Below are positions 26,198-34,345 of a stretch of 64,000 nt of DNA, piece by piece. Every line of letters begins with the position of its first letter. The first letter of the stretch is position 1. Both the position numbers and the translations under genes were made by a program. The notes beneath the pieces are model-generated. The model searched no databases. It saw only the letters and a program-made list of their open reading frames with translations, and was not told where the DNA came from. The DNA lies in NCBI RefSeq assembly GCF_002699205.1, contig NZ_PABT01000049.1, positions 62,001 through 126,000 on the forward strand. Direction: 5' to 3'. Origin of the DNA: Allomuricauda sp. (lineage in GTDB: Bacteria > Bacteroidota > Bacteroidia > Flavobacteriales > Flavobacteriaceae).

Positions 26198-26404
26198 TTA
26201 CGAAATGGTGTCAGTGGCCTTATCGATTTCATTCTCTACATCGTCGGCAGCATCCTCGATTTCATCGCCAGCGTCTTCCAGCCCATCTTTAACATCTTCG
26301 ATGGCATCTTCTGTCTTATCTTCTGTGGTTTCTCTGCAGCTCGTCATGCTCATGGTCATTGCCATGGTCATGAAAAGGATAAATATACTTAGTGACTTTT
26401 TCAT
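26198..26404 (-). CDS. Small acidic lipoprotein with heptad-like repeats
   Basis: 68 residues. A methionine-rich signal sequence is followed by a lipobox (MTSC, Cys23) and then a strongly acidic helix of repeating EDAxDxxE/D-type units (DAIEDVKDGLEDAGDEIED). It should be an envelope-anchored acidic coiled helix. It is 39 bp downstream of the DUF1328 gene and shares its terminator end at 26142-26175. Function unknown; such pairs are often linked to envelope stress, which is an inference. Confidence 0.8.
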   Translation of the reverse strand: MKKSLSIFILFMTMAMTMSMTSCRETTEDKTEDAIEDVKDGLEDAGDEIEDAADDVENEIDKATDTIS

Positions 26405-26443
26405 ATTTGTGTTTTGGGTTAATGATTTTTTTTAGGTTTTGTT

Positions 26444-26605
26444 CTATACTTTTCTTCTCCCGGTTATCAAAGAGATAATAAACAAGACGATGAATATGAA
26501 GAATAGGATTTTAGCTATACTTGCTGCTCCTGCTGCAATTCCGCCAAATCCGAAAATACCGGCCACTATAGCCAAGATTATAAAGGTGATTGTCCAACGT
26601 AACAT
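26444..26605 (-). CDS. DUF1328-family small membrane protein
   Basis: 53 residues, ATG at 26605, TAG at 26446-26444. It starts [19 protein letters not shown], passes through [17 protein letters not shown] and ends with a second hydrophobic span and a basic tail (ITGRRKV). The two-helix hairpin with the FGFGG...A.SIAK pattern is the DUF1328 (YtjA) family. The role of the family is not established. It is probably co-transcribed with the acidic lipoprotein downstream. Confidence 0.85.
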   Translation of the reverse strand: MLRWTITFIILAIVAGIFGFGGIAAGAASIAKILFFIFIVLFIISLITGRRKV

Positions 26606-26814
26606 AATGATTCTGTTTTAAGTTAATATCTGACCAACTCTTAATCAGTACATTACAAATTTCCGTTGATTTTGCGCCAATCATTGTCGCTTTTACTTTT
26701 AAGATTGACTCAAAAGCTAAATTTTATGTGCTTTATCCGAAAATATTGTTAAGTATTGCACAATTGGTTTGAAACTATTGGGTAAAGAATATATGCTGTG
26801 AGGGGATGCGGTGT

Positions 26815-26879
26815 TGGAAGAAATCATTTGATAGGCGCTTTGCCATCAGCTTGACCTTACCGTGTTCTTCCATGAGTTT
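26815..26879 (+). ncRNA. Possible structured small RNA
   Basis: TGGAAGAA (26815-26822) is the exact reverse complement of TTCTTCCA (26865-26872). Inside it a second hairpin, GAT-A-GGC...GCC-ATC (26830-26847), can form. T-rich sequence follows at 26877. The nested structure in a long gene-free region suggests a small RNA, but the strand, ends and promoter are not known. Confidence 0.25.
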
Positions 26880-26896
26880 TTATTAATTATTCGGCC

Positions 26897-26928
26897 CCTA
26901 TGGATTGTGACAACCATAGGCCATTTTT
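26897..26928 (+). terminator. Terminator-like hairpin in gene-free region
   Basis: CCTATGG (26897-26903) pairs with CCATAGG (26914-26920) and is followed by ATTTTT. No protein-coding gene ends here on the plus strand, so it may end an untranslated transcript such as the candidate RNA just upstream. Confidence 0.45.
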
Positions 26929-27432
26929 GTCTTTTTAGGTGCTATAATGGGCGCAAGATGGCTCACATCGTGATAATTTGAGATAAAACTGCCATTTTAT
27001 GGGTAATCAAAGCCGCACATCTAAAAACCATATTTTAAATATTATAGGTTCTCATCAAAAAAGGCTTGCCCGATGACTGGTACAGATGAAAACTGCAGAT
27101 TCTTCCTTTTTGTATTAAATAAGCGTAAAAACCGGTTGCGAAGATCAAGCATATTCTTTGGGGAAAGGATTCCTTTATCCGTGCAATTTGATCAAGGTCA
27201 TGGACTGCAACATTAGAAAGTTTGTAAATCATGATCGATTAAATTATAAATCACAAGTATGTGTATCGTTGCCATTGCTATTGATCCAAATGGTTCTGAC
27301 CGTGATGTTTTTCATCATAAAAAGGTTCAAATTATCCCAAGTACATTTTTTTATCGTAATACAGAAGGAAACAAATCCTATCTTTAAGAATTCGCAATCG
27401 AGCACCACAATTAAAATTCATATTAAGACCCT

Positions 27433-28479
27433 ATGATCAATATAAAGGTAGATGCCCAAGATACCACCGAATGGGTAGAGCAGATAAACGATGTGCTTAG
27501 GGGCAGTATTGCGGAACGTTGGGGTGAACATGTATTGGAAGTTGATAACGAAAAGGCGAAGGGGAATATAAAGTTGATCACCTTTGGATGGGGAGGCAGT
27601 CTACTCCTGTTGGATATTATTTTTTTTGATGAGGTGGAGATCGAGATGGACGCGTCCAACTTTAACCCCATTAGTTTTTATTATTGTTTAGATGGCTATT
27701 GCGGGCATAAGTATGGATATCAACCAAAAGATGAGATCCAGTTCATGGAACAGTACCATTCGGTGATATTGACCAATCGGGATGGTGGGGTTTCCAACCG
27801 GTACTATCCTAAGGATGTGAAACTCAATATCAGTGTGATTCAAGTAGTACGTAAACCATTTTTGCGTAAAAGATTGAACCAAGGGGAGAATTTGAACAAA
27901 GAACTCTATAGGGTGTTTATGGATACCGATCATGAGAAAGTATTTGCCTATTTCGGTTCCTACAATTTAAAGATTGCGGATGTAATGTCGGAGATGGGTA
28001 AAATCAAGGCCAAGGGAATGATCCGTATAATGCAGATAGAGGGCATGGTGTATCAGATATTGTCGCTGCATATGATTCAGCACAACAAAGAGGTTAATAA
28101 CAGAAGGCCTACTACCACATTGTTAAAAAGAGAATTGAAACAAGTCCGAAACTTTGCCAAAAAATTGGAAAAGCAAATCTCGAGGGATTTTACCTTGGAA
28201 GAGATCGCTTTGGAAACGGGGTTGACACAGGCAAAGCTTCAGGAAGGATTTAAATTGCTCTATAACAATACGGTAACAGAATTTATTAGAAATACGAGAT
28301 TGGAAACAGCCAGGGATTTGATTGCCAATTCTGAAATGAACATTTCCGAAGTGGTTTATTCCATTGGATTTACCAGCCGGAGTTATTTTTCCAAAATCTT
28401 TAAGGAAAAATATGGCATTAGTCCAAGTGAATTCAAAACCAACAAACGGCAAGCGGTAATGGTAGGGCAAAATGTCTAA
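27433..28479 (+). CDS. AraC-family transcriptional regulator
   Basis: 348 residues. The C-terminal 100 or so form the double helix-turn-helix of AraC proteins (FTLEEIALETGLTQAKLQEGF and the second motif ISEVVYSIGFTSRSYFSKIFKEKYGISPSEF). The N-terminal part has no membrane segment and resembles PchR-like sensory domains. It is a single-gene unit followed by tRNA-Phe on the opposite strand. A possible -7 box TATCTTTA lies 46 bp before the ATG. Its target genes and ligand are unknown. Confidence 0.9.
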   Translation: MINIKVDAQDTTEWVEQINDVLRGSIAERWGEHVLEVDNEKAKGNIKLITFGWGGSLLLLDIIFFDEVEIEMDASNFNPISFYYCLDGYCGHKYGYQPKDEIQFMEQYHSVILTNRDGGVSNRYYPKDVKLNISVIQVVRKPFLRKRLNQGENLNKELYRVFMDTDHEKVFAYFGSYNLKIADVMSEMGKIKAKGMIRIMQIEGMVYQILSLHMIQHNKEVNNRRPTTTLLKRELKQVRNFAKKLEKQISRDFTLEEIALETGLTQAKLQEGFKLLYNNTVTEFIRNTRLETARDLIANSEMNISEVVYSIGFTSRSYFSKIFKEKYGISPSEFKTNKRQAVMVGQNV

Positions 28480-28517
28480 AAACAAAACCCCCGCAATCCT
28501 TTTGGAAGCGAGGGTTT
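28480..28517 (-). terminator. Terminator of tRNA-Phe, possibly bidirectional
   Basis: AAACCC and CGC (28485-28494) pair with GCG and GGGTTT (28508-28517) with one mismatch. On the minus strand the stem is followed by TTTTGTTTTT. It lies immediately after the encoded CCA end of the tRNA and after the AraC stop on the other strand. Confidence 0.7.
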
Positions 28518-28518
28518 G

Positions 28519-28594
<76 letters not shown>

Positions 28595-28663
28595 AAGCTT
28601 TATTAAGCGGGTGCAAATATAATTTCAAAATTAGGATATACAAACAAAAACCGGAAAAAAAGG

Positions 28664-28692
28664 TTTTGATTTTTTCTAATTAGCGATCTTTG
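28664..28692 (+). promoter_or_regulatory. Candidate promoter of the coaX-ppiD operon
   Basis: TTTTG (28664-28668), a 16-base spacer, then GATCTTTG (28685-28692), one base off the Bacteroidota TAnnTTTG box. It ends 4 bp before the coaX ATG, so the transcript would have a very short leader or none. Confidence 0.45.
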
Positions 28693-28696
28693 CAAT

Positions 28697-29425
28697 ATGA
28701 ACTTGGTTATCGATATTGGCAATACATTGATCAAATATGCTGTTTTTGAAAACAGGAGGATGGTTTTTGACCAAAGCTCGGAATCTGGTCTGTTCTTGTC
28801 AAAAATCAAGGAACTGTTTGAAAAGTACCCAAGAATCAACAAAGCAATTATATCGTCCGTGGGAAAATTGGACAAAAGGGAGAGGGATGTTGTTGCGTTG
28901 TTTTGTAAAGTGCATGTCCTCACAAACACATCCAAAGTCCCTTTTAAAAACAGTTATGCCACGCCCCATTCTTTAGGGGTAGATCGGCTGGCTTTGGCTG
29001 CGGCCGCCTATAACCATAACCCAAGGGGCAATACCTTGGTAATTGATGCAGGAACATGCATTACCTATGACCTAGTGAACAATTTTGGAGAATATATCGG
29101 GGGAGCCATTTCTCCAGGTATGCGGATGAGGTACAATGCCATGCACGAGCAAACATCAGGATTGCCCTTGCTCGAGCCCGATGAAATTTTGGATTTCATA
29201 GGTAATTCCACCGAATCCTGCATGCACAGTGGTGTAATTAATGGTTTGACCCAGGAAATAGATGGGGTTATAGATCAATATCAATCTCGTTTTCAAGATT
29301 TAACAGTTATTTTAACAGGTGGAGACTCCCATTTTTTTGCCAAAAGGCTAAAAAACACCATATTTGCGAACTCCAAATTTCTCTTGGAGGGGTTAAATTG
29401 CCTACTGGAATACAACACAAACTGA
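28697..29425 (+). CDS. coaX: Type III pantothenate kinase
   Basis: First step of coenzyme A synthesis: phosphorylates pantothenate. The 242-residue product is an acetate/sugar kinase-Hsp70-fold enzyme with DIGNTLIKYAVF (residues 6-17) for phosphate binding, SLGVDRLALAAAA and VIDAGTCITYD. It lacks similarity to type I or II CoaA, as expected for CoaX. It opens a seven-gene plus-strand unit; the next gene's ATG follows its stop codon directly. Confidence 0.95.
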   Translation: MNLVIDIGNTLIKYAVFENRRMVFDQSSESGLFLSKIKELFEKYPRINKAIISSVGKLDKRERDVVALFCKVHVLTNTSKVPFKNSYATPHSLGVDRLALAAAAYNHNPRGNTLVIDAGTCITYDLVNNFGEYIGGAISPGMRMRYNAMHEQTSGLPLLEPDEILDFIGNSTESCMHSGVINGLTQEIDGVIDQYQSRFQDLTVILTGGDSHFFAKRLKNTIFANSKFLLEGLNCLLEYNTN

Positions 29426-30691
29426 ATGATTAAAAAAATTCTGATCGCTTTTTTCTGCGTGACTGCCCATGGTCTGTTCGCACAAAATGGAACCATATCG
29501 CCATATTCATATTTTGGAATTGGCGACAACAGGGACAACGGAACCGTGGACAACCAAATGATGGGCGGTATTAGTATGTACGGGGATAGTATCCATATCA
29601 ACCTTAACAATCCCGCGGCATACTCTAAACTGAGATTGACCGCATATACGGCGGGGATCTCCCACAAAGAATACCGACTCAAGGATTGGAACGAGGAGCA
29701 AAATATTTCAGTGACCAATCTGGATTACCTTGCCATAGCATTCCCATTGGCAAAAAACATTGGAATGGGCTTTGGGATAATGCCCTACTCTTCTGTGGGC
29801 TACAGTCTCAGTTCAAGTTCCACAAATACCCAAGGAGCGGAAGTAACAAACTATTTTACAGGTGAAGGTGGGCTTAACAGATTGTATGCATCCATCGGTT
29901 TCGAACCTATAAAGAACCTTAGTTTGGGAATCACTGCCAATTATAACTTTGGAACTTTGGAGTATGAAAGGATCCAGAGTGTTGAAGATGTTCAGTTCGG
30001 AACTTTGGACAATCGGGAATCGAGGATAAATGGATATGATTTTAAATACGCCATTAATTATAACCCTACCATTAAAGATAAATATACCCTCTACACATCC
30101 ATATTGGTGAATACCCGAGGGAACTTGGTTTCAAAAAATACACAAACGTTGGGGTCCTTTTCCCTCTCGACAGGGAATAATGTTGAAGTAATAGACGTGG
30201 ATTTGGACGCATCCAATCTGAGGAATACAGAATTAAAGGTGCCCACCAGAACAACCGTAGGTCTTGGTTTTGGTGAGAACAAAAAATGGTTTTTAGGGGC
30301 AGAGTACAGTTTTCAACAAATGAGTGATTTTGAGAATGCCTTCCTAGGATTGGAAAATGTAGCCTATACCGATGCCAATACCTATGCTTTTGGTGGATAT
30401 TGGATACCTGATTATCGACCATTATCAGGGTATTTTAAAAGAGTTACGTATCGTGCTGGATTGCGTTATGATGTTAGCGGTTTGGTAGTGAACGATAAGG
30501 AAATAAATAATTTTGGCATAACTTTTGGAATGGGATTACCGTTGGGAACATCTTTCTCCAATCTTAACCTCGGATTTGAATTGGGGAGACGTGGAACAAC
30601 TGACGCAAACCTTGTAGAAGAAAGTTATTTTAAGGTAAATGTGGGCTTATCATTAAATGATAGATGGTTTCAACAGAGAAAAATAAATTGA
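29426..30691 (+). CDS. Outer-membrane beta-barrel protein
   Basis: 421 residues with a cleavable signal peptide (IKKILIAFFCVTAHGLFAQ) and alternating aromatic beta-strand character throughout. Many glycine-flanked strands (GIMPYSSVGYSLS, RLYASIGFEPIKNLSLGI, YRAGLRYDVSGLVV) and an aromatic C-terminal region fit a FadL/OmpP1-like or general porin barrel. It follows coaX with no gap and precedes a TPR protein and LptC, consistent with envelope biogenesis. Exact cargo unknown. Confidence 0.75.
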   Translation: MIKKILIAFFCVTAHGLFAQNGTISPYSYFGIGDNRDNGTVDNQMMGGISMYGDSIHINLNNPAAYSKLRLTAYTAGISHKEYRLKDWNEEQNISVTNLDYLAIAFPLAKNIGMGFGIMPYSSVGYSLSSSSTNTQGAEVTNYFTGEGGLNRLYASIGFEPIKNLSLGITANYNFGTLEYERIQSVEDVQFGTLDNRESRINGYDFKYAINYNPTIKDKYTLYTSILVNTRGNLVSKNTQTLGSFSLSTGNNVEVIDVDLDASNLRNTELKVPTRTTVGLGFGENKKWFLGAEYSFQQMSDFENAFLGLENVAYTDANTYAFGGYWIPDYRPLSGYFKRVTYRAGLRYDVSGLVVNDKEINNFGITFGMGLPLGTSFSNLNLGFELGRRGTTDANLVEESYFKVNVGLSLNDRWFQQRKIN

Positions 30692-30794
30692 TGGCCCCTT
30701 TTTTTGAAAAATTGATAAATAACCACCCATAGAAGGTCCTGAAAGAGGATTTTTTAATGAAAATTTGTACTTTAACAGCTTTAAAATTAGTAAG

Positions 30795-32165
30795 ATGAAA
30801 AAGAGACACTACTTAACAATGATAATGGTCACTATGTTGGCGGGATTAAGTATGGCACAGGCGCAGAACCCGGAGTGTATGACCAATCTGTCAATTTATG
30901 CAGAACACGTAAAGGTTAAAAATTATGATGCAGCTTACGAACCATGGAAAATGGTCTACGAAAGTTGCCCGGATATAAACAAAGCCAACTTCTCCTACGG
31001 AGAAAGAATATTGAAGGCTAAAATCAAAAGCTCGACCGGAACTGAAAAAGATGGTTATATCCAAGATCTTTTGACCCTGTATGACAACAGCTTGAAATAT
31101 TTCCCTACCAATTATAGCAAAGCCGGCGTGGCCATCGACAAGGCATTGTTGATGTACGAGAACAAAATGGCTTCTGATGAGGAGTTGTTCAATATGTTGG
31201 ACAAGGCTTTTAAAGAGGATCAGGCCAATTTCAAAAACCCTAGGGCTTTGTACCTATACTTCTCCAGCTTGGTGGACTTGCACGAAGCAGGCAAAAAGGA
31301 CCTTCAAGATGTGTTTAATACATACGATGATGTCACCGGTAAGATTGAAGAGGAAAACAAACAACTTACTGAGATCGTAACAAAACTTCTTCCAAAAGAT
31401 TCTTTGGGTACCCTGACTTCCAAAGAAAAAAGACAACTTAGGGTTGCTACCGTAAACTCTGAATCTTATGGTAAGGTAGCAAGCAGTGTGGATTCCAAAT
31501 TGGGAGCCCTTGCAGATTGCGACAACCTTATTCCTTTGTACGAGAAGAGCTTCGAAGAAAAGAAAGATGATATAAAGTGGGTAAAGCGCGCAGTGGGAAG
31601 AATGTTCTCCAAAGAATGTACGGACGACCCAATGTTTAGAAAATTGTTCGAGGCCCAATTGGCCTTGGATCCATCAGCAGATGCATACATGTACGGTGGG
31701 GTATTGAAACAAAAATCTGGAGACATGAAAGGTGCTCTGGCCGATTTCAACAAAGCAGTGGAATTGGAAACAGATTCTTATAAGAAATCCGATATCCTAT
31801 ATAAAATTGCAACCACGGTAAGAAGAAGTAGTAAGTCACAAGCAAGGAGTTATGCATTAAAGGCGATTGATGCAAACCCTGCCAATGGAAAAGCATATTT
31901 ATTGATCGCCAATCTTTATGCATCCAGTGCAAACGACTGTGGTAGCACACCGTTCGAAAAAAGAGCGATTTATTGGAAAGCGGCCGACATGGCAAGAAAA
32001 GCTGGAAGGGTAGACCCTGCCTTGAGTAGCCGTGCAAATCAAACAGCAGCTAGTTATGCAGCCAAAGCTCCTACAAAAGAAATGATTTTTAGTTCAGGAA
32101 AAGCTGGGCAAAAGATTTCTTTTAGTTGTTGGGTAGGAGGTAGTGTCACTGTACCTAATTTGTAG
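30795..32165 (+). CDS. Secreted tetratricopeptide-repeat protein
   Basis: The ATG at 30795 (MKKRHYLTMIMVTMLAGLSMAQAQ) gives a signal peptide; a TTG 30 bp upstream is not needed. The product is 456 residues. The C-terminal half contains TPR-like units (GGVLKQKSGDMKGALADFNKAVEL, then SYALKAIDANPANGKAYLLIANLYA), and the rest is helical. TPR proteins assemble complexes, and this one is placed just before lptC, whose GTG start overlaps its stop by one base. Function beyond envelope scaffolding is not known. Confidence 0.8.
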   Translation: MKKRHYLTMIMVTMLAGLSMAQAQNPECMTNLSIYAEHVKVKNYDAAYEPWKMVYESCPDINKANFSYGERILKAKIKSSTGTEKDGYIQDLLTLYDNSLKYFPTNYSKAGVAIDKALLMYENKMASDEELFNMLDKAFKEDQANFKNPRALYLYFSSLVDLHEAGKKDLQDVFNTYDDVTGKIEEENKQLTEIVTKLLPKDSLGTLTSKEKRQLRVATVNSESYGKVASSVDSKLGALADCDNLIPLYEKSFEEKKDDIKWVKRAVGRMFSKECTDDPMFRKLFEAQLALDPSADAYMYGGVLKQKSGDMKGALADFNKAVELETDSYKKSDILYKIATTVRRSSKSQARSYALKAIDANPANGKAYLLIANLYASSANDCGSTPFEKRAIYWKAADMARKAGRVDPALSSRANQTAASYAAKAPTKEMIFSSGKAGQKISFSCWVGGSVTVPNL

Positions 32166-32764
32166 TGAAACAAAGATTAGAATATATTTTAAAGAGCTTT
32201 GCCACGGTTTTTACCGTGGCAATCCTTTTTATGTCCTGTGGTGACGATTACGAAAGAGTGGGAGAGGAAGCCGTAAAACCACTGTTCCCACAAGGTGTGG
32301 CCCAAAACTTCACATTGACCTACACAGAGACCGTTGAGGCAATGAGCACACAGGATTCGGCAACATCAAGGGTGATTGCTGTTCTGTCCAGCCCGCTGTC
32401 CGAGGATTTTGATAACCAAACATTTAAATTCCGTACCTTTCCCAAAGGGCTTCAAGTTGATTTCTACGACGAGAAAAATCAAAAAAGTGTTATAGTTGCC
32501 GATTATGGCATTGTATATTCACAGACCAATTTGATAGATTTGCAAGGAAACGTGGTGATTGAAACCCACGATGGAAAAAAACTGGAGACCGACCAATTGT
32601 ACTTTGATAGAAAGAACAACTGGATTTTTACTGAATCATCCTTCAAATATACAAACCCCGAGGATGGGACCATAATGGACGGTGAGGGAATGGATTTTAA
32701 TAAGGATTTCAGTTTTTTTAAGGCCAACAAGACTTATGGTCTTATGACGATTAAAGAAGAATAG
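32165..32764 (+). CDS. lptC: LPS export periplasmic protein LptC
   Basis: 199 residues. The start is GTG, overlapping the preceding TAG by one base. The N-terminal membrane segment ends in a lipobox-like MSCGDD, so it may be a lipoprotein. The beta-jellyroll of the Lpt family appears in the FPKGLQVDFYD, ADYGIVYSQTNLIDLQGNVV and GKKLETDQLYFDRKNNW segments, typical of LptC/OstA. It links the inner-membrane LPS exporter to the periplasmic bridge. lptA, lptB and lptD are not in this window. Confidence 0.85.
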   Translation: MKQRLEYILKSFATVFTVAILFMSCGDDYERVGEEAVKPLFPQGVAQNFTLTYTETVEAMSTQDSATSRVIAVLSSPLSEDFDNQTFKFRTFPKGLQVDFYDEKNQKSVIVADYGIVYSQTNLIDLQGNVVIETHDGKKLETDQLYFDRKNNWIFTESSFKYTNPEDGTIMDGEGMDFNKDFSFFKANKTYGLMTIKEE

Positions 32765-32765
32765 A

Positions 32766-32969
32766 ATGATCAAGATTTTAAAATATACAGAATACCTTTA
32801 TTTGGCCGTAGCGGCCATTTCCATTTATAAGATTGCCACACTTTGGAGCGTAAACCCGAAGGACACCTACATTTTTATCTTCTTTGCGGTCGTATCCATT
32901 GCCATGTTCATGTTCAGGAGAAGATATCGGAAGCGTTTCGAACAACGAAAAAAGGATAATCAAGAATAG
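32766..32969 (+). CDS. Small two-span membrane protein
   Basis: 67 residues, ATG one base after the lptC stop. Two hydrophobic helices (YLYLAVAAISIYKIATLW and YIFIFFAVVSIAMFMF) are followed by a highly basic tail (RRRYRKRFEQRKKDNQE). Position between lptC and the CNNM gene, with gaps of one and two bases, marks it as part of the operon. No known function; a membrane-anchored accessory protein is plausible. Confidence 0.8.
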   Translation: MIKILKYTEYLYLAVAAISIYKIATLWSVNPKDTYIFIFFAVVSIAMFMFRRRYRKRFEQRKKDNQE

Positions 32970-32971
32970 CA

Positions 32972-34261
32972 TTGGACCACTCCCTCATCATCATAGTTCT
33001 ATCCCTACTGTTTTCTGCTTTTTTTTCAGGAATGGAAATTGCTTTTGTTTCCGCCAATAAGATTCATATTGAAATCGAGAAGAAACAGGAAGGCTTTCTG
33101 GCCAAGGCACTTACTTTGCTTACTGAAAAACCTTCAAAGTTTATAGCAACCATGCTTATTGGCAATAACATTGCCCTGGTGGTCTATGGACTGTTCATGG
33201 GGGAAGTGCTCATGGACTGGTTCCAGGACCTTTTGCCAACCAATTATCAGTTTGTAAATGTCTTGTTGACAGATTTCAGTTTGTTGTCACAGACCGTTAT
33301 CTCAACATTGATAATTCTGTTGACAGCAGAATTCTTGCCCAAGGTGTTTTTTCAGATATATGCCAATGCACTTCTAAAGATTTTTGCTGTTCCCGCCTAT
33401 ATCTTTTATCTGCTCTTCTCATTTATATCTTGGTTCGTGATCAAGGTCTCCGATTTTATTTTGAAAGTTTTTTTCAAAACCGATGGGGATGAGGTGCAAT
33501 TGTCCTTCACCAAATTGGAGCTTGGGGATTATATTACCGAACAAATGGAGACCGTGGAAGAAGAGGACCAAGTGGATTCCGAGATTCAAATTTTCCAGAA
33601 CGCTCTGGAATTTTCAACAGTAAAGGCAAGGGAGGTAATGGTGCCCCGTACGGAGATTACTGCGGTGGAATTGAACGAGACCCCGAAAAACCTGGCCAAA
33701 CTGTTTTCAGAAACCGGCTATTCCAAAATTTTGGTTTATAAGGAAAGCATAGATGAGATCATTGGGTATGTCCACTCGTACGAACTGTTCAAAAAACCCA
33801 AGACCATCAAAAGCATCCTACTTCCGGTAGAGTTTGTGCCCGAGACCATGTTGATCCAGGACATCTTAAATGTACTTACCAAAAAACGGAAAAGTATGGC
33901 CGTTGTTTTGGATGAATACGGAGGAACTTCCGGTATTTTGACAGTTGAGGACATTATAGAGGAGCTTTTTGGGGAAATTGAGGATGAGCACGATTCCACG
34001 GACCTGTACGAAGAGCAGATAAGTGAAAATGAATATAAGTTTTCCGCCCGTATGGAGGTGGATTATATTAATGAAAATTATAAGTTGGAGCTTCCAGAGG
34101 GAGAAGAGTATGAAACTTTGGGAGGATTGATAGTAAATAGGACAGGAGAGATTCCAGAACAGGATTCAGAAGTGACCATCGACAATTTTACCTTTAAAAT
34201 TTTGGAAGTGTCCAACACCAAAATAGATTTGGTAAGTGTGACCGTTCATACTGAAGATTAA
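32972..34261 (+). CDS. CNNM/CBS-domain transporter-like protein (hemolysin/CorC family)
   Basis: 429 residues. An N-terminal CNNM (DUF21) membrane domain with about four spans is followed by a CBS pair (VMVPRTEITAVEL...YSKILVYKESIDEIIGYVH, then VLDEYGGTSGILTVEDIIEELFGEI) and a C-terminal CorC_HlyC domain (LGGLIVNRTGEIPEQ). Relatives are Mg2+ or divalent cation exporters. The start is TTG two bases after the previous stop; the next ATG lies inside the first membrane span and is rejected. Confidence 0.9.
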   Translation: MDHSLIIIVLSLLFSAFFSGMEIAFVSANKIHIEIEKKQEGFLAKALTLLTEKPSKFIATMLIGNNIALVVYGLFMGEVLMDWFQDLLPTNYQFVNVLLTDFSLLSQTVISTLIILLTAEFLPKVFFQIYANALLKIFAVPAYIFYLLFSFISWFVIKVSDFILKVFFKTDGDEVQLSFTKLELGDYITEQMETVEEEDQVDSEIQIFQNALEFSTVKAREVMVPRTEITAVELNETPKNLAKLFSETGYSKILVYKESIDEIIGYVHSYELFKKPKTIKSILLPVEFVPETMLIQDILNVLTKKRKSMAVVLDEYGGTSGILTVEDIIEELFGEIEDEHDSTDLYEEQISENEYKFSARMEVDYINENYKLELPEGEEYETLGGLIVNRTGEIPEQDSEVTIDNFTFKILEVSNTKIDLVSVTVHTED

Positions 34262-34345
34262 TAATTTCCGTCCCTATTTTAGCTTTCCTATTTGAAAAGA
34301 AAGTGGTATTTTCGCCCACTGAATTTAAAGAAAACAAGCAGTAAA

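Larger units (their letters stand above)
26606..27432. other. Long intergenic region without a supported gene
   Basis: About 830 bp. ORFs of 60-90 codons exist here but have poor composition and are not called. It holds a structured segment (26815-26879), a terminator-like hairpin (26897-26928) and a possible promoter box TATCTTTA at 27379-27386 for the AraC gene. No repeat or mobile element remnant was recognised. Confidence 0.4.

Noticed and set aside
26439..26621. A plus-strand ORF of 60 codons rich in Ile, Ala and Pro
   Set aside because: It is the antisense of the DUF1328 gene, whose family pattern is clear on the minus strand.
27035..27436. ORFs of 65 and 92 codons in the long intergenic region before the AraC gene
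   Set aside because: Low-complexity translations and overlap with each other on opposite strands. No start context or homology is recognisable.
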